Assembly: GCF_030915405.1 (NCBI RefSeq)
Contig: NZ_CP133262.1
Span: 1,302,001-1,366,000, forward strand
Length of the DNA stretch: 64,000 bases
Source: Neobacillus nitrireducens
GTDB taxonomy: Bacteria > Bacillota > Bacilli > Bacillales > Cytobacillaceae
Reading direction: 5' to 3'
Shown: in pieces, positions 56,302-64,000 of the stretch
Numbering within the stretch: position 1 is the first letter of the stretch
Layout: each line of letters begins with the position of its first letter
Notes under the pieces: generated by a model
What the model was told of the DNA's origin: nothing
Database searches by the model: none
Seen by the model: only the letters and a program-made list of their open reading frames with translations
Position numbers and translations under genes: made by a program

Positions 56302-57267
56302 CTAATATGTATTCGATTTTACTTGAAGCTTTCCTTCAATACAACGTGAAATTTCCGTTATTTTTTTTGAGGTGTCCTCCACATGGGTCATATCAAACCA
56401 TGATACCTCCATTTTGTTCCGAAACCAAGTAAATTGCCTTTTGGCATATCTTCTTGAATTTTGTTTTAAATTGGCGATAGCTTCTTCTAAGGTAACCTTC
56501 CCCTCTAAATAGGCATAGATTTCTTTGTAGCCAATTGCCTGGATTGATTGACAATCACGTAAACCCTGTTGATATAACCCGTTTACTTCCTCAATAAGCC
56601 CTTCCTCCATCATTAAATCCACCCGATAATTAATGCGCTCATAAAGTTTCTCTCGCTCCATCGATAAACCAACAATGGCTGTATTGTACAATAGGTCCGG
56701 TTCTTGAATGCTTTGGAATTCTCGCATCGTCTTTCCGTTAAGATGGAAAATCTCAAGTGCACGAATGACTCTTCTTATATTATTTGGATGGATTTGTGAA
56801 GCACTTCCCGGATCCACCTCCAACAATTCTTTATACAGTGCTTCATTTCCTATTTTCTGCACTCTATCCTCTAGCATAAGACGGTAGGACTCATCCCCTG
56901 GAACATCAGAAAATTGATAATCATAAATGACGGACTGAATATACAATCCTGTTCCACCGACAATAATGGGCAGTTTTCCTTTTTTAGCAATCTCTTCTAT
57001 TTTAGCCCGAACTAGGTGTTGAAATTCAGCAACGGAAAAATTTTCAAAAGGCTCTTTAATATCAATTAAATAGTGAGGAATCCCTTCCATTTCATCCTTT
57101 TTGATTTTTGCCGTCCCAATATCCATGCCACGATAGATTTGCATAGAATCTCCACTGATAATTTCACCATTATAGCGTTTAGCCATTTCAATACTTAACT
57201 TTGTTTTTCCCACTGCGGTTGGTCCGATGATGACTAATAATTTTTGTTTTGAATCCAATATTTTCAC
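56302..57267 (-). CDS. miaA: tRNA dimethylallyltransferase MiaA
   Basis: 321 residues. Adds a dimethylallyl group to A37 of tRNAs reading UNN codons. P-loop [13 protein letters not shown] at the start, [17 protein letters not shown], and the DMAPP-site text [10 protein letters not shown] are standard. The start is a GTG at 57267 with a TTG three codons later possible; the ribosome site is weak for both. Confidence 0.93.
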   Translation of the reverse strand: MKILDSKQKLLVIIGPTAVGKTKLSIEMAKRYNGEIISGDSMQIYRGMDIGTAKIKKDEMEGIPHYLIDIKEPFENFSVAEFQHLVRAKIEEIAKKGKLPIIVGGTGLYIQSVIYDYQFSDVPGDESYRLMLEDRVQKIGNEALYKELLEVDPGSASQIHPNNIRRVIRALEIFHLNGKTMREFQSIQEPDLLYNTAIVGLSMEREKLYERINYRVDLMMEEGLIEEVNGLYQQGLRDCQSIQAIGYKEIYAYLEGKVTLEEAIANLKQNSRRYAKRQFTWFRNKMEVSWFDMTHVEDTSKKITEISRCIEGKLQVKSNTY

Positions 57268-57493
57268 ACTGCCTTATCCCGTTTTCAGTGAAAGCAGGGT
57301 TATTATTCCACTTCCACCCCTTTATCGTAACATAATTTTTAAAAGCAGTTGAACATCAAACTAGTATACACATAAAAGTTGTTTTCTATGCCGTATATCT
57401 AACAGGATTTTTTTATCTAATCTCCTTCCATAATAGGAATATTTTACATGTAAGTTTACAAAAGAATAACGGTTCATTTACAAAGCGCTTACC

Positions 57494-57521
57494 ACCCCCA
57501 CATTTATGTTAGACTAACGCG
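57494..57521 (+). promoter_or_regulatory. Possible SigI-type promoter of mreBH
   Basis: ACCCCC (57494-57499) is followed after 18 nt by CGCG (57518-57521). SigI promoters have a C-rich -35 and a CGAA-like -10, and mreBH is a known SigI target in B. subtilis. The -10 is imperfect. Confidence 0.35.
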
Positions 57522-57564
57522 TAGCTTATTTTGAATGAAAAATAGGGAAATTAGGTGAATGAAT

Positions 57565-58572
57565 ATGTTATCTACTTTTGATATTGGTATTGATTTAGGT
57601 ACTGCAAATATACTAGTTTATAGTAAAAATAAAGGAATCGCTATTAATGAACCATCTGTTGTGGCGATTGATACTGTTACGAAAAATGTTGTCGCTGTTG
57701 GTACTGAAGCGAAGGAAATGATTGGAAAGACACCCGAAAAAATCGTTGCGATTCGTCCAATGAAGGATGGAGTCATCGCTGATTATGATGTAACAACTGA
57801 ATTGCTAAAACACATTATGCGTATGGCATCTAAAAAGATTGGCTTTGCGGTTCGTAAACCGAATGTCGTGGTCAGTATTCCATCTGGATCAACAAGTGTG
57901 GAAAGAAGAGCGATCCAAGATGCAGTCAGACAGGCAGGGGCAAAGAAAATCAGCTTAATTGAGGAACCAGTTGCAGCCGCAATCGGTGCTGGATTGCCAG
58001 TCGATGAACCGGTAGCCAATGTAGTAGTGGATATTGGCGGCGGCAATACTGAGGTAGCGATTATTTCCTTCGGCGGGGTAGTTGCATGCCATTCTATTAA
58101 AATTGGCGGTGACCGCCTCGATGAAGACATTATTCAACATATCCGGAAGGAATATAATATCCTGATAGGTGAAAGAACCGCAGAAAACATCAAAATGGAA
58201 ATTGGTTTTGCTCTCATTGACCATGAAGAGCGTTTCATGGATGTCCGCGGGCGCGACCTTTTAACTGGACTGCCAAAAACGATTAAACTATCATCCTATG
58301 AAATTCGCGTGGCCATCAAAGAAGCCTTATTGCATATTCTAGAAGCCATCCGTGCGACCTTAGAAGATTGTCCGGCCGAGCTTAGTGGAGACATCGTCGA
58401 CAGGGGCGTCATTCTGACCGGTGGCGGAGCTTTATTAAACGGGATGGAGGCATGGCTAAGCGAAGAGATTGTCGTTCCTGTCCAGCTTGCTCCTAACCCG
58501 CTTGAATCGGTAGTAATCGGGACTGGAAAGGCTCTTCAATATATGAGCAAGCTTCCCGTTGCCGTGAAATAA
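57565..58572 (+). CDS. mreBH: MreBH, actin-like cell-shape protein
   Basis: 335 residues, MreB family. Phosphate loops [13 protein letters not shown] and [13 protein letters not shown], and the adenosine motif [13 protein letters not shown]. The YSKNKGI and SCHSI-like CHSIKIGGD text and the length fit MreBH better than MreB or Mbl. It organises lateral wall growth, partly by directing the hydrolase LytE. AGGTG lies 7 nt before the ATG at 57565; an in-frame ATG two codons earlier is too close. Confidence 0.88.
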   Translation: MLSTFDIGIDLGTANILVYSKNKGIAINEPSVVAIDTVTKNVVAVGTEAKEMIGKTPEKIVAIRPMKDGVIADYDVTTELLKHIMRMASKKIGFAVRKPNVVVSIPSGSTSVERRAIQDAVRQAGAKKISLIEEPVAAAIGAGLPVDEPVANVVVDIGGGNTEVAIISFGGVVACHSIKIGGDRLDEDIIQHIRKEYNILIGERTAENIKMEIGFALIDHEERFMDVRGRDLLTGLPKTIKLSSYEIRVAIKEALLHILEAIRATLEDCPAELSGDIVDRGVILTGGGALLNGMEAWLSEEIVVPVQLAPNPLESVVIGTGKALQYMSKLPVAVK

Positions 58573-58629
58573 GGAACAATTTGTGGGGAGATCATCTCCA
58601 GTGCTTGCACGCATAATAATAGAAGTATC

Positions 58630-58662
58630 AAAGCTGCAGAATCATTTTCTGCAGCTTTTTCT
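58630..58662 (+). terminator. Terminator of mreBH
   Basis: AAGCTGCAGAA and TTCTGCAGCTT arms followed by TTTCTT. Confidence 0.85.
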
Positions 58663-58770
58663 TATAGGTTCGTCTTGAGGAACCTCTCTACGAGACCATA
58701 GGCAATGGTTTTGCTCTGGTTCGGGCACGTAGACCCCTTTTCAACAGAAAAATTTGATGAATGCTAAAAA

Positions 58771-58802
58771 TAAAAGAACGTTCCCAATTAATAGGAACGT
58801 TC
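58771..58802 (-). terminator. Terminator of mutSL
   Basis: GAACGTTCC and GGAACGTTC pair perfectly; the minus strand continues TTTTATTTTT. Confidence 0.85.
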
Positions 58803-58809
58803 TCCCCTG

Positions 58810-60738
58810 TTACATCACCCGTTTAAACATCTTTTCCATCTCATAGACAGAATAATGAACAATAATCGGTCTGCCGTGCGGACATGTAAATGGGTCTGAC
58901 GCTTTCCGCAGATCATCCAGCAGCGCTTGAATTTCATCATTTCGTAAATGACGATTTGCTTTTATCGACGCTTTGCAGCTCATCATAATCGCCGCTTCTT
59001 CACGCAGTTTCTTTATATCCACCTTTTTCATCAATAAAAGCTGTTCAATCATGTCTTCGATGATTTGTTTTTCCTCCCCTTTTGGGAACCACTGTGGATG
59101 GGATCGGACAATAAAACTATTCAATCCAAACTCCTCAAGAAAAACTCCGACCTTTTCGAGCTCAGCTTGGTGTTCATTTATTTTCAAAAATTCATCAGTC
59201 GAATATTCAAAAGTTATCGGCACAAGCATTTCCTGCAGTTCTGATTGGACCTGTCCTACTTTCTCCCGGAAATACTCATACTTCAACCGTTCCTGCGCCG
59301 CATGCTGATCAATGATATATAAGCCATTTTCATTTTGAGCAAAAATATACGTGCCGTGCATCTGACCAATTGGATACAACCGAGGAACCCTGCTCTCTGA
59401 AGAAGCATCACAACCAGCCTCACTCGAATCAAAGTTCGGTTCAAAACTTGTGGTGGGACTTTCATCCAACCTAGCCTGCGACTCACTAAATGGATTGGAC
59501 TCGTACCAGGTGTCAGGCACCAACGGCTCTTCGATTTCAGATTGATCTGGTAATTTTGAAATTGGTGGTTCCACTAGCATTTCCAGCCACGGACGCCTCT
59601 CTTGAACGATTGCTGCTGATGCAGGTGCAGATTGGTTCCATTCCAACTCTTTTCGCTCAGTAGAAGGCTTTGTGCCTTCATCTAGAACTAAAGAGGTCTG
59701 TTCTTCCTTCGGTACCTCTTTTTTCACCGTAGTATAGGCTGTCGGGATCAGGATTTTTGATTTAAACACTGCTTTTATCGTCGTTGTGACGAGCTCATTC
59801 AATTCTGCTTCTTTACTAATACGGACCTCCATTTTTGAGGGATGAACATTCACATCCACTAATAACGGGTCCATCTCAATATTCAGAAGAACAATTGGAA
59901 ACCTGCCAATCGGAAGCAATGTATGGTAACCTTCCTGGATGGCCTTGGCTAACGGATAATTTTTTATAAATCGACCATTAATCATCGTCGAAATATAGTT
60001 TCTAGAAGCTCTCGTTACCTCAGGCATCGAAGCAAATCCGTTAATTTTATAATCAAGCGATTGGCCGGTAATCGGAACTAGCTGCTTAGTAATTGCCATC
60101 CCATAGATGGATGCCAGCACCTGGCGAACATCCCCGTTTCCATTCGTTTGCAACAATTTCCGTTCATTGTGTATGAGACGGAAGGCAACCTCTGGATGAG
60201 AAAGGGCCAGTCGATTCACGACGTCGGTAATATTCCCAAGTTCCGTATGAATCGTCTTCATATATTTTAAACGCGCCGGTGTGTTAAAAAATAAATCAGT
60301 AATCGTGATATCGGTCCCGCGTCTGCTCGATGCTTTTTCGAACGTTTCAACCTTACCGCCTTCAATCACTAATCTGTTCCCGGCTCCTTCACCTGTAGAG
60401 GTCTTCATCTCAAGTCTTGAAACGGAGGCGACACTTGGCAGGGCTTCCCCACGGAAGCCGAGGGTGCGGATCCGGAATAGATCATTTTCATTTTTGATTT
60501 TGGATGTCGCATGGCGTTGAAAGGCGAGTAAAACATCCTCTTCCTCGATCCCGTTTCCATTATCAGTAATGCGGATTTTCGCGAGTCCCGCTTCCTCTAC
60601 CTCAATTTCAATCACCGTACTTCCGGCATCTATCGAATTTTCAACCAGTTCTTTGACAACAGAGGCTGGCCGTTCAACTACTTCCCCTGCCGCAATTTTA
60701 TTGGATAAGGCATCATCTAATTGAATAATTTTACCCAT
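58810..60738 (-). CDS. mutL: DNA mismatch repair protein MutL
   Basis: 642 residues. N-terminal GHKL ATPase with [17 protein letters not shown] and GFRGEALPS; a Pro/Ser-rich linker around residues 340-440; C-terminal domain with an endonuclease motif [14 protein letters not shown], matching the DQHA(X)2E(X)4E metal site, so it nicks the new strand as in other bacteria without MutH. CPHGRP is near the end. It follows mutS by 13 nt. Confidence 0.95.
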   Translation of the reverse strand: MGKIIQLDDALSNKIAAGEVVERPASVVKELVENSIDAGSTVIEIEVEEAGLAKIRITDNGNGIEEEDVLLAFQRHATSKIKNENDLFRIRTLGFRGEALPSVASVSRLEMKTSTGEGAGNRLVIEGGKVETFEKASSRRGTDITITDLFFNTPARLKYMKTIHTELGNITDVVNRLALSHPEVAFRLIHNERKLLQTNGNGDVRQVLASIYGMAITKQLVPITGQSLDYKINGFASMPEVTRASRNYISTMINGRFIKNYPLAKAIQEGYHTLLPIGRFPIVLLNIEMDPLLVDVNVHPSKMEVRISKEAELNELVTTTIKAVFKSKILIPTAYTTVKKEVPKEEQTSLVLDEGTKPSTERKELEWNQSAPASAAIVQERRPWLEMLVEPPISKLPDQSEIEEPLVPDTWYESNPFSESQARLDESPTTSFEPNFDSSEAGCDASSESRVPRLYPIGQMHGTYIFAQNENGLYIIDQHAAQERLKYEYFREKVGQVQSELQEMLVPITFEYSTDEFLKINEHQAELEKVGVFLEEFGLNSFIVRSHPQWFPKGEEKQIIEDMIEQLLLMKKVDIKKLREEAAIMMSCKASIKANRHLRNDEIQALLDDLRKASDPFTCPHGRPIIVHYSVYEMEKMFKRVM

Positions 60739-60751
60739 TCGGATTCACCCC

Positions 60752-63352
60752 TTACTTTAACTTTTTCTGGAGCTCATACAACATGTTTATCGCTTGAAGT
60801 GGTGTTAAATCCAAGATATCTAATTCCTTCATCTTTTCTACTACTCGCTTCTCCTTCGAGGAGAGTTCTTGTTTTTTCACATCTTTTGGTTCATCAAAGA
60901 AAGATAGCTGGGCAGGCTGTTCTTGAACGGATTCCACCTTAACTGCTTCAGTTTTTGGCACCGCTTGCTGGGTATCAGACTGCTCAAGTGCAGTTAATAT
61001 TTCATTGGCACGGCTGATTAAGTCGGAAGGAAGTCCTGCCAACTGGGCCACATGAATCCCGTAACTCTTGTCCGCTGGTCCTTCTTTTATTTTATGAAGA
61101 AAAACGACTTTTCCTTGATGTTCAATGGCACTGACATGAATGTTCTTTAACTTGGTCAAGTCTTCATCTAATACCGTTAATTCATGATAGTGGGTAGAAA
61201 AAAGAGTCTTTGCTCCTATTTGTGTATGAATATATTCAATAATCGCCTGTGCAAGTGCCATTCCATCATAGGTAGAAGTTCCGCGTCCTATTTCATCAAA
61301 TAAAATTAAGCTGTTTTGTGTTGCATTGGAAATAGCATTTTTGGCTTCAAGCATTTCGACCATAAAGGTACTCTGCCCTGAAATTAAATCGTCCGCTGCA
61401 CCGATACGAGTAAATACTTGGTCAAAAATCGGCAGAACCGCTTCCGTCGCCGGGACATAGCAGCCAACTTGCGCTAAGATTGCAATCAATGCGATTTGGC
61501 GCATATAGGTACTTTTCCCCGACATATTCGGGCCCGTGATCAATAAGACTTCGCGGTCAAAATCCATGATGCAATCGTTTGGAACATATTCCTGGGCATT
61601 TAATACCTTTTCAACGACAGGATGGCGTCCATCCGTCACAACCACACGGCCTTCCATTGAAAATTGCGGTTTTACATAATGCCGGTCTTCACTAACTTGG
61701 GCAAAGCACTGCAGGACATCTAGCTCACTAATTGTTTTTGCCAAAGCCTGCAAGCGTGGGATTTGTTCTTTGACAATCTCGCGAATCTCGGTAAACAATT
61801 CATATTCAAGCTCACCGCATTTTTCTTCTGCCTGTAAAATTAATGCCTCTTTTTCTTTTAAATCTGGTGTTATAAACCGTTCCGCATTCGATAGGGTTTG
61901 TTTCCGTTCATATTGACCTTCTGCTAAAAGATGCAGATTGGCACGAGTAATTTCAATATAGTAACCAAATACGCGGTTATAGCCAACCTTCAGTGACTTG
62001 ATGCCAGTTTTCTCCCGTTCTTCTCGTTCCAGCTGGGCAATCCACGTTTTCCCATTACGGCTGGCATCACGGTATTGATCAAGCTGGGCATTATACCCGT
62101 CGCGAATCATATTGCCTTCTTTTAAGGAAAGTGGTGGATTTTCTACTATCGCTTGTTCCAATAAATCAGTGATTTCTTCACATGGATCAAGAAGTTCAGC
62201 CATTTGGTTCACTTTGTCATTCTTCATTCCTTGCAGGATTTGTTGTAAAAATGGAACCTGCATTAACGAACGCTTTAATTGCACCAAATCACGGGCATTT
62301 ATATTCCCAAACGCTACCCTGCCCGCTAATCGTTCTAAATCATAAACTTCCTTCAGCTTTTCACGAAGCTCTTGGCGTTCAAAATAATAAGACATCAGGA
62401 CGTCAACGATTGATTGACGTGATTCAATTTCTTTTTTATTGATTAACGGCCGGTCAATCCAGTGCTTTAACATCCTTCCGCCCATGGCGGTCATCGTCTC
62501 ATCAAGTAGCCATAATAATGAACCTTTTTTCCCTTTGGAACGAATCGTTTCCGTTAATTCTAAATTGCGCTTTGAATAGTAATCAATTTTCATATATTGA
62601 TGGATTTGATAGGTGGTCACTGGTTGAAGGTGATCCAAACTTCTTTTTTGAGACCGATATAAATAGTTAAAAAGCCTCGCAATTGCTGTCTTTAACTTTT
62701 CTTGATTTAAATCTTTGAGCAGATGCGCATAATTCATATCTATTGAACTATTATCTTCAAATGAAATGGCAAGGACATCCCGTTCACGAAGCTTCTTCTG
62801 AAGTTCTCCGTCAAAGCTGCTAGCGACAACGACTTCCTTCGCACTTAATACAGCTAGCTCATTTAAAACTTCATCAAAATTATTCGATAACAATGTTACG
62901 CGGCTTTCACCAGTTGAGATATCATTGTAGGCAAATCCATAGGTTTGATCATCAAAGCTTGTAATCGAGGCAATATAGTTATTCTCTTTGTCATTTAACC
63001 CCTTGCCCTCCATCACCGTGCCCGGTGTGATCAATTGGACAACTTCCCTTTTAACCATACCTTTGGTCAGCTTCGGGTCTTCAACTTGCTCACAAATGGC
63101 CACTTTATAGCCTTTGGAAATAAGCTGTTCCACATAGTTCGCTGCTGCATGGTATGGAACGCCGCACATTGGAATCCGTTCATCGGTTCCACCCTGGCGG
63201 CTTGTTAACGTTATTTCTAATTCTTGAGATGCTTTAATCGCATCATCAAAAAACATTTCATAAAAATCGCCTAAGCGAAAAAATAAAAAGGCATCTTGAT
63301 AATCTGCCTTAACGGTTAAGTATTGCTGTATCATCGGCGTATATGCAGCCAT
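60752..63352 (-). CDS. mutS: DNA mismatch repair protein MutS
   Basis: 866 residues. N-terminal mismatch-binding domain with the FYEMF Phe-x-Glu motif, then connector, lever and clamp domains, and a C-terminal ABC-type ATPase with Walker [14 protein letters not shown] and Walker [17 protein letters not shown]. The ATG at 63352 has GGAGG 5 nt upstream; a GTG at 63364 is at the ribosome site itself. First gene of mutSL. Confidence 0.96.
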   Translation of the reverse strand: MAAYTPMIQQYLTVKADYQDAFLFFRLGDFYEMFFDDAIKASQELEITLTSRQGGTDERIPMCGVPYHAAANYVEQLISKGYKVAICEQVEDPKLTKGMVKREVVQLITPGTVMEGKGLNDKENNYIASITSFDDQTYGFAYNDISTGESRVTLLSNNFDEVLNELAVLSAKEVVVASSFDGELQKKLRERDVLAISFEDNSSIDMNYAHLLKDLNQEKLKTAIARLFNYLYRSQKRSLDHLQPVTTYQIHQYMKIDYYSKRNLELTETIRSKGKKGSLLWLLDETMTAMGGRMLKHWIDRPLINKKEIESRQSIVDVLMSYYFERQELREKLKEVYDLERLAGRVAFGNINARDLVQLKRSLMQVPFLQQILQGMKNDKVNQMAELLDPCEEITDLLEQAIVENPPLSLKEGNMIRDGYNAQLDQYRDASRNGKTWIAQLEREEREKTGIKSLKVGYNRVFGYYIEITRANLHLLAEGQYERKQTLSNAERFITPDLKEKEALILQAEEKCGELEYELFTEIREIVKEQIPRLQALAKTISELDVLQCFAQVSEDRHYVKPQFSMEGRVVVTDGRHPVVEKVLNAQEYVPNDCIMDFDREVLLITGPNMSGKSTYMRQIALIAILAQVGCYVPATEAVLPIFDQVFTRIGAADDLISGQSTFMVEMLEAKNAISNATQNSLILFDEIGRGTSTYDGMALAQAIIEYIHTQIGAKTLFSTHYHELTVLDEDLTKLKNIHVSAIEHQGKVVFLHKIKEGPADKSYGIHVAQLAGLPSDLISRANEILTALEQSDTQQAVPKTEAVKVESVQEQPAQLSFFDEPKDVKKQELSSKEKRVVEKMKELDILDLTPLQAINMLYELQKKLK

Positions 63353-63566
63353 AATGACCTCCACTATAAAAAAGACTTTCGAGTATGTTCGACAAATAAT
63401 TATAACATACTTCGTGAAGAGTTTTTTAGGAAGAATAACCCTAATTATGCAATAGGAAAAATGGAAATAATTATCATTTCAGAAGAGGAGTAAACGTAAT
63501 TCTAACGAATATAATTACATATAGAACAACATGTTAAAGGAAAACAATGATAAAGGTGGTGGCAAA

Positions 63567-64000
63567 ATGAGTGGAATATTTGGCCGTAGTTACCAAAACT
63601 ATGATTTTGAAATGTTTTCAATCAGTCATTTGGTTATGATTGCAATCTTACTCCTCGTATCTACCTGCCTTTTCCTTTTTAGAACTAAAATGAAGGACAT
63701 GCACTGGAGACGAACGGAAATCGGGGTTGCTATATCCCTCATTATAATAGAAGTTTCTTATCATTTATGGATGATCCTGACTGGAAGCTGGAATGTTAGT
63801 CACGCCATCCCTTTAGAATTGTGCAGCATTAGTCTAATATTAACAGTCATTTTATTGTTAACTAAGAAAAAAATAATCTATGAAATTTTATTATTCACAG
63901 CATTATTAGGTGCGACTCAGGCATTTATTACTCCATCACTAAATTACGATTTCCCGCATTTTCGGTTTTTCCATTTCTTTTATACACATTTAATGGAAAT
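63567..64000 (+). CDS. TIGR02206/YwaF family membrane protein (partial)
   Basis: At least 144 codons, running off the window end. ATG after AAAGGTGG. Several transmembrane helices; the text PLELCSISLILTVI, GATQAFITPSL and FPHFRFFHFFYTH fits the YwaF-like TIGR02206 family. Function unknown. Confidence 0.75.
   Translation, partial: MSGIFGRSYQNYDFEMFSISHLVMIAILLLVSTCLFLFRTKMKDMHWRRTEIGVAISLIIIEVSYHLWMILTGSWNVSHAIPLELCSISLILTVILLLTKKKIIYEILLFTALLGATQAFITPSLNYDFPHFRFFHFFYTHLME

Noticed and set aside
57480..57492. cre (CcpA) site near AAGCGCTTAC upstream of mreBH
   Set aside because: The half-sites match only partly, and a short palindrome of this kind is expected by chance.
58665..58770. Possible structured RNA between mreBH and mutL
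   Set aside because: Only short imperfect inverted repeats were seen beyond the two terminators; nothing specific could be supported.

Overview
The window looks like a chromosomal segment of a spore-forming, facultatively anaerobic member of the Bacillaceae (Bacillus/Neobacillus type; the genus is an inference). The right-hand part (about 37-64 kb) follows the Bacillus subtilis gene order lexA-yneA-yneB-ynzC-tkt-sirA-yneF with ccdA/ccdC and a yneK-like gene, then glnRA, ynbB, hflX, spoVK, hfq, miaA, mreBH, mutL and mutS. Sporulation genes (sirA, spoVK, a Spo0E-like phosphatase), Bacillus-type SOS boxes and GlnR boxes support this.

Layout. (1) 0-6 kb: a GABA catabolic operon gabT-gabD-gabP-lhgO behind a promoter and a structured leader ending in an intrinsic terminator 37 nt before gabT. 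(2) 6.4-35.9 kb: an accessory block bounded by two same-orientation copies of a 137-bp repeat. It holds a clade II nitrous oxide reductase operon (cytochrome c, nosZ broken by a frameshift, nosB, nosD, nosY, nosF, a truncated lipoprotein), an operon for a NasC-type molybdoenzyme with a 4Fe-4S subunit, a Rieske protein, a NarI-like membrane subunit and moeA, a MocR-type regulator with a BenE transporter, a nitrilase, a quinol oxidase operon, and an operon with two aminotransferases, a HemQ-like protein, a basic amino acid decarboxylase and deoC under a second MocR regulator. Fnr-type boxes (TGTGA-N6-TCACA) precede the molybdoenzyme and oxidase operons exactly and the nos and gab operons with one mismatch. 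In the nos and molybdoenzyme promoters a pair of TTGGAC/GTGGA boxes, probably MocR targets, lies at the same distance from the Fnr box. (3) 34.9-37.0 kb: insertion debris around selenocysteine tRNA: an internally deleted tyrosine integrase, an IS110-type transposase scrap, a degenerate and an intact tRNA-Sec, and a small membrane-protein gene with an in-frame TGA followed by a short hairpin. (4) 37-64 kb: core genome, with a four-unit 52-bp tandem repeat between the yneK-like gene and ccdC.

How the genes fit together. The block reads as an oxygen-responsive respiratory island: NarI-like/Rieske/NasC-like subunits for an N-oxide or nitrate step, NosZ for N2O, an aa3/bo3-type quinol oxidase, and CcdA/CcdC outside the block for cytochrome c maturation. 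Decay is visible in several places (nosZ frameshift, lipoprotein truncation, flavohemoglobin scrap, hemD-like pseudogene, integrase and IS remnants), so the island seems old and only partly functional. The least explained items are the gab leader RNA, the molybdoenzyme complex with its mixed ancestry, the shared Fnr+MocR promoter layout, and the TGA-containing small gene near tRNA-Sec.
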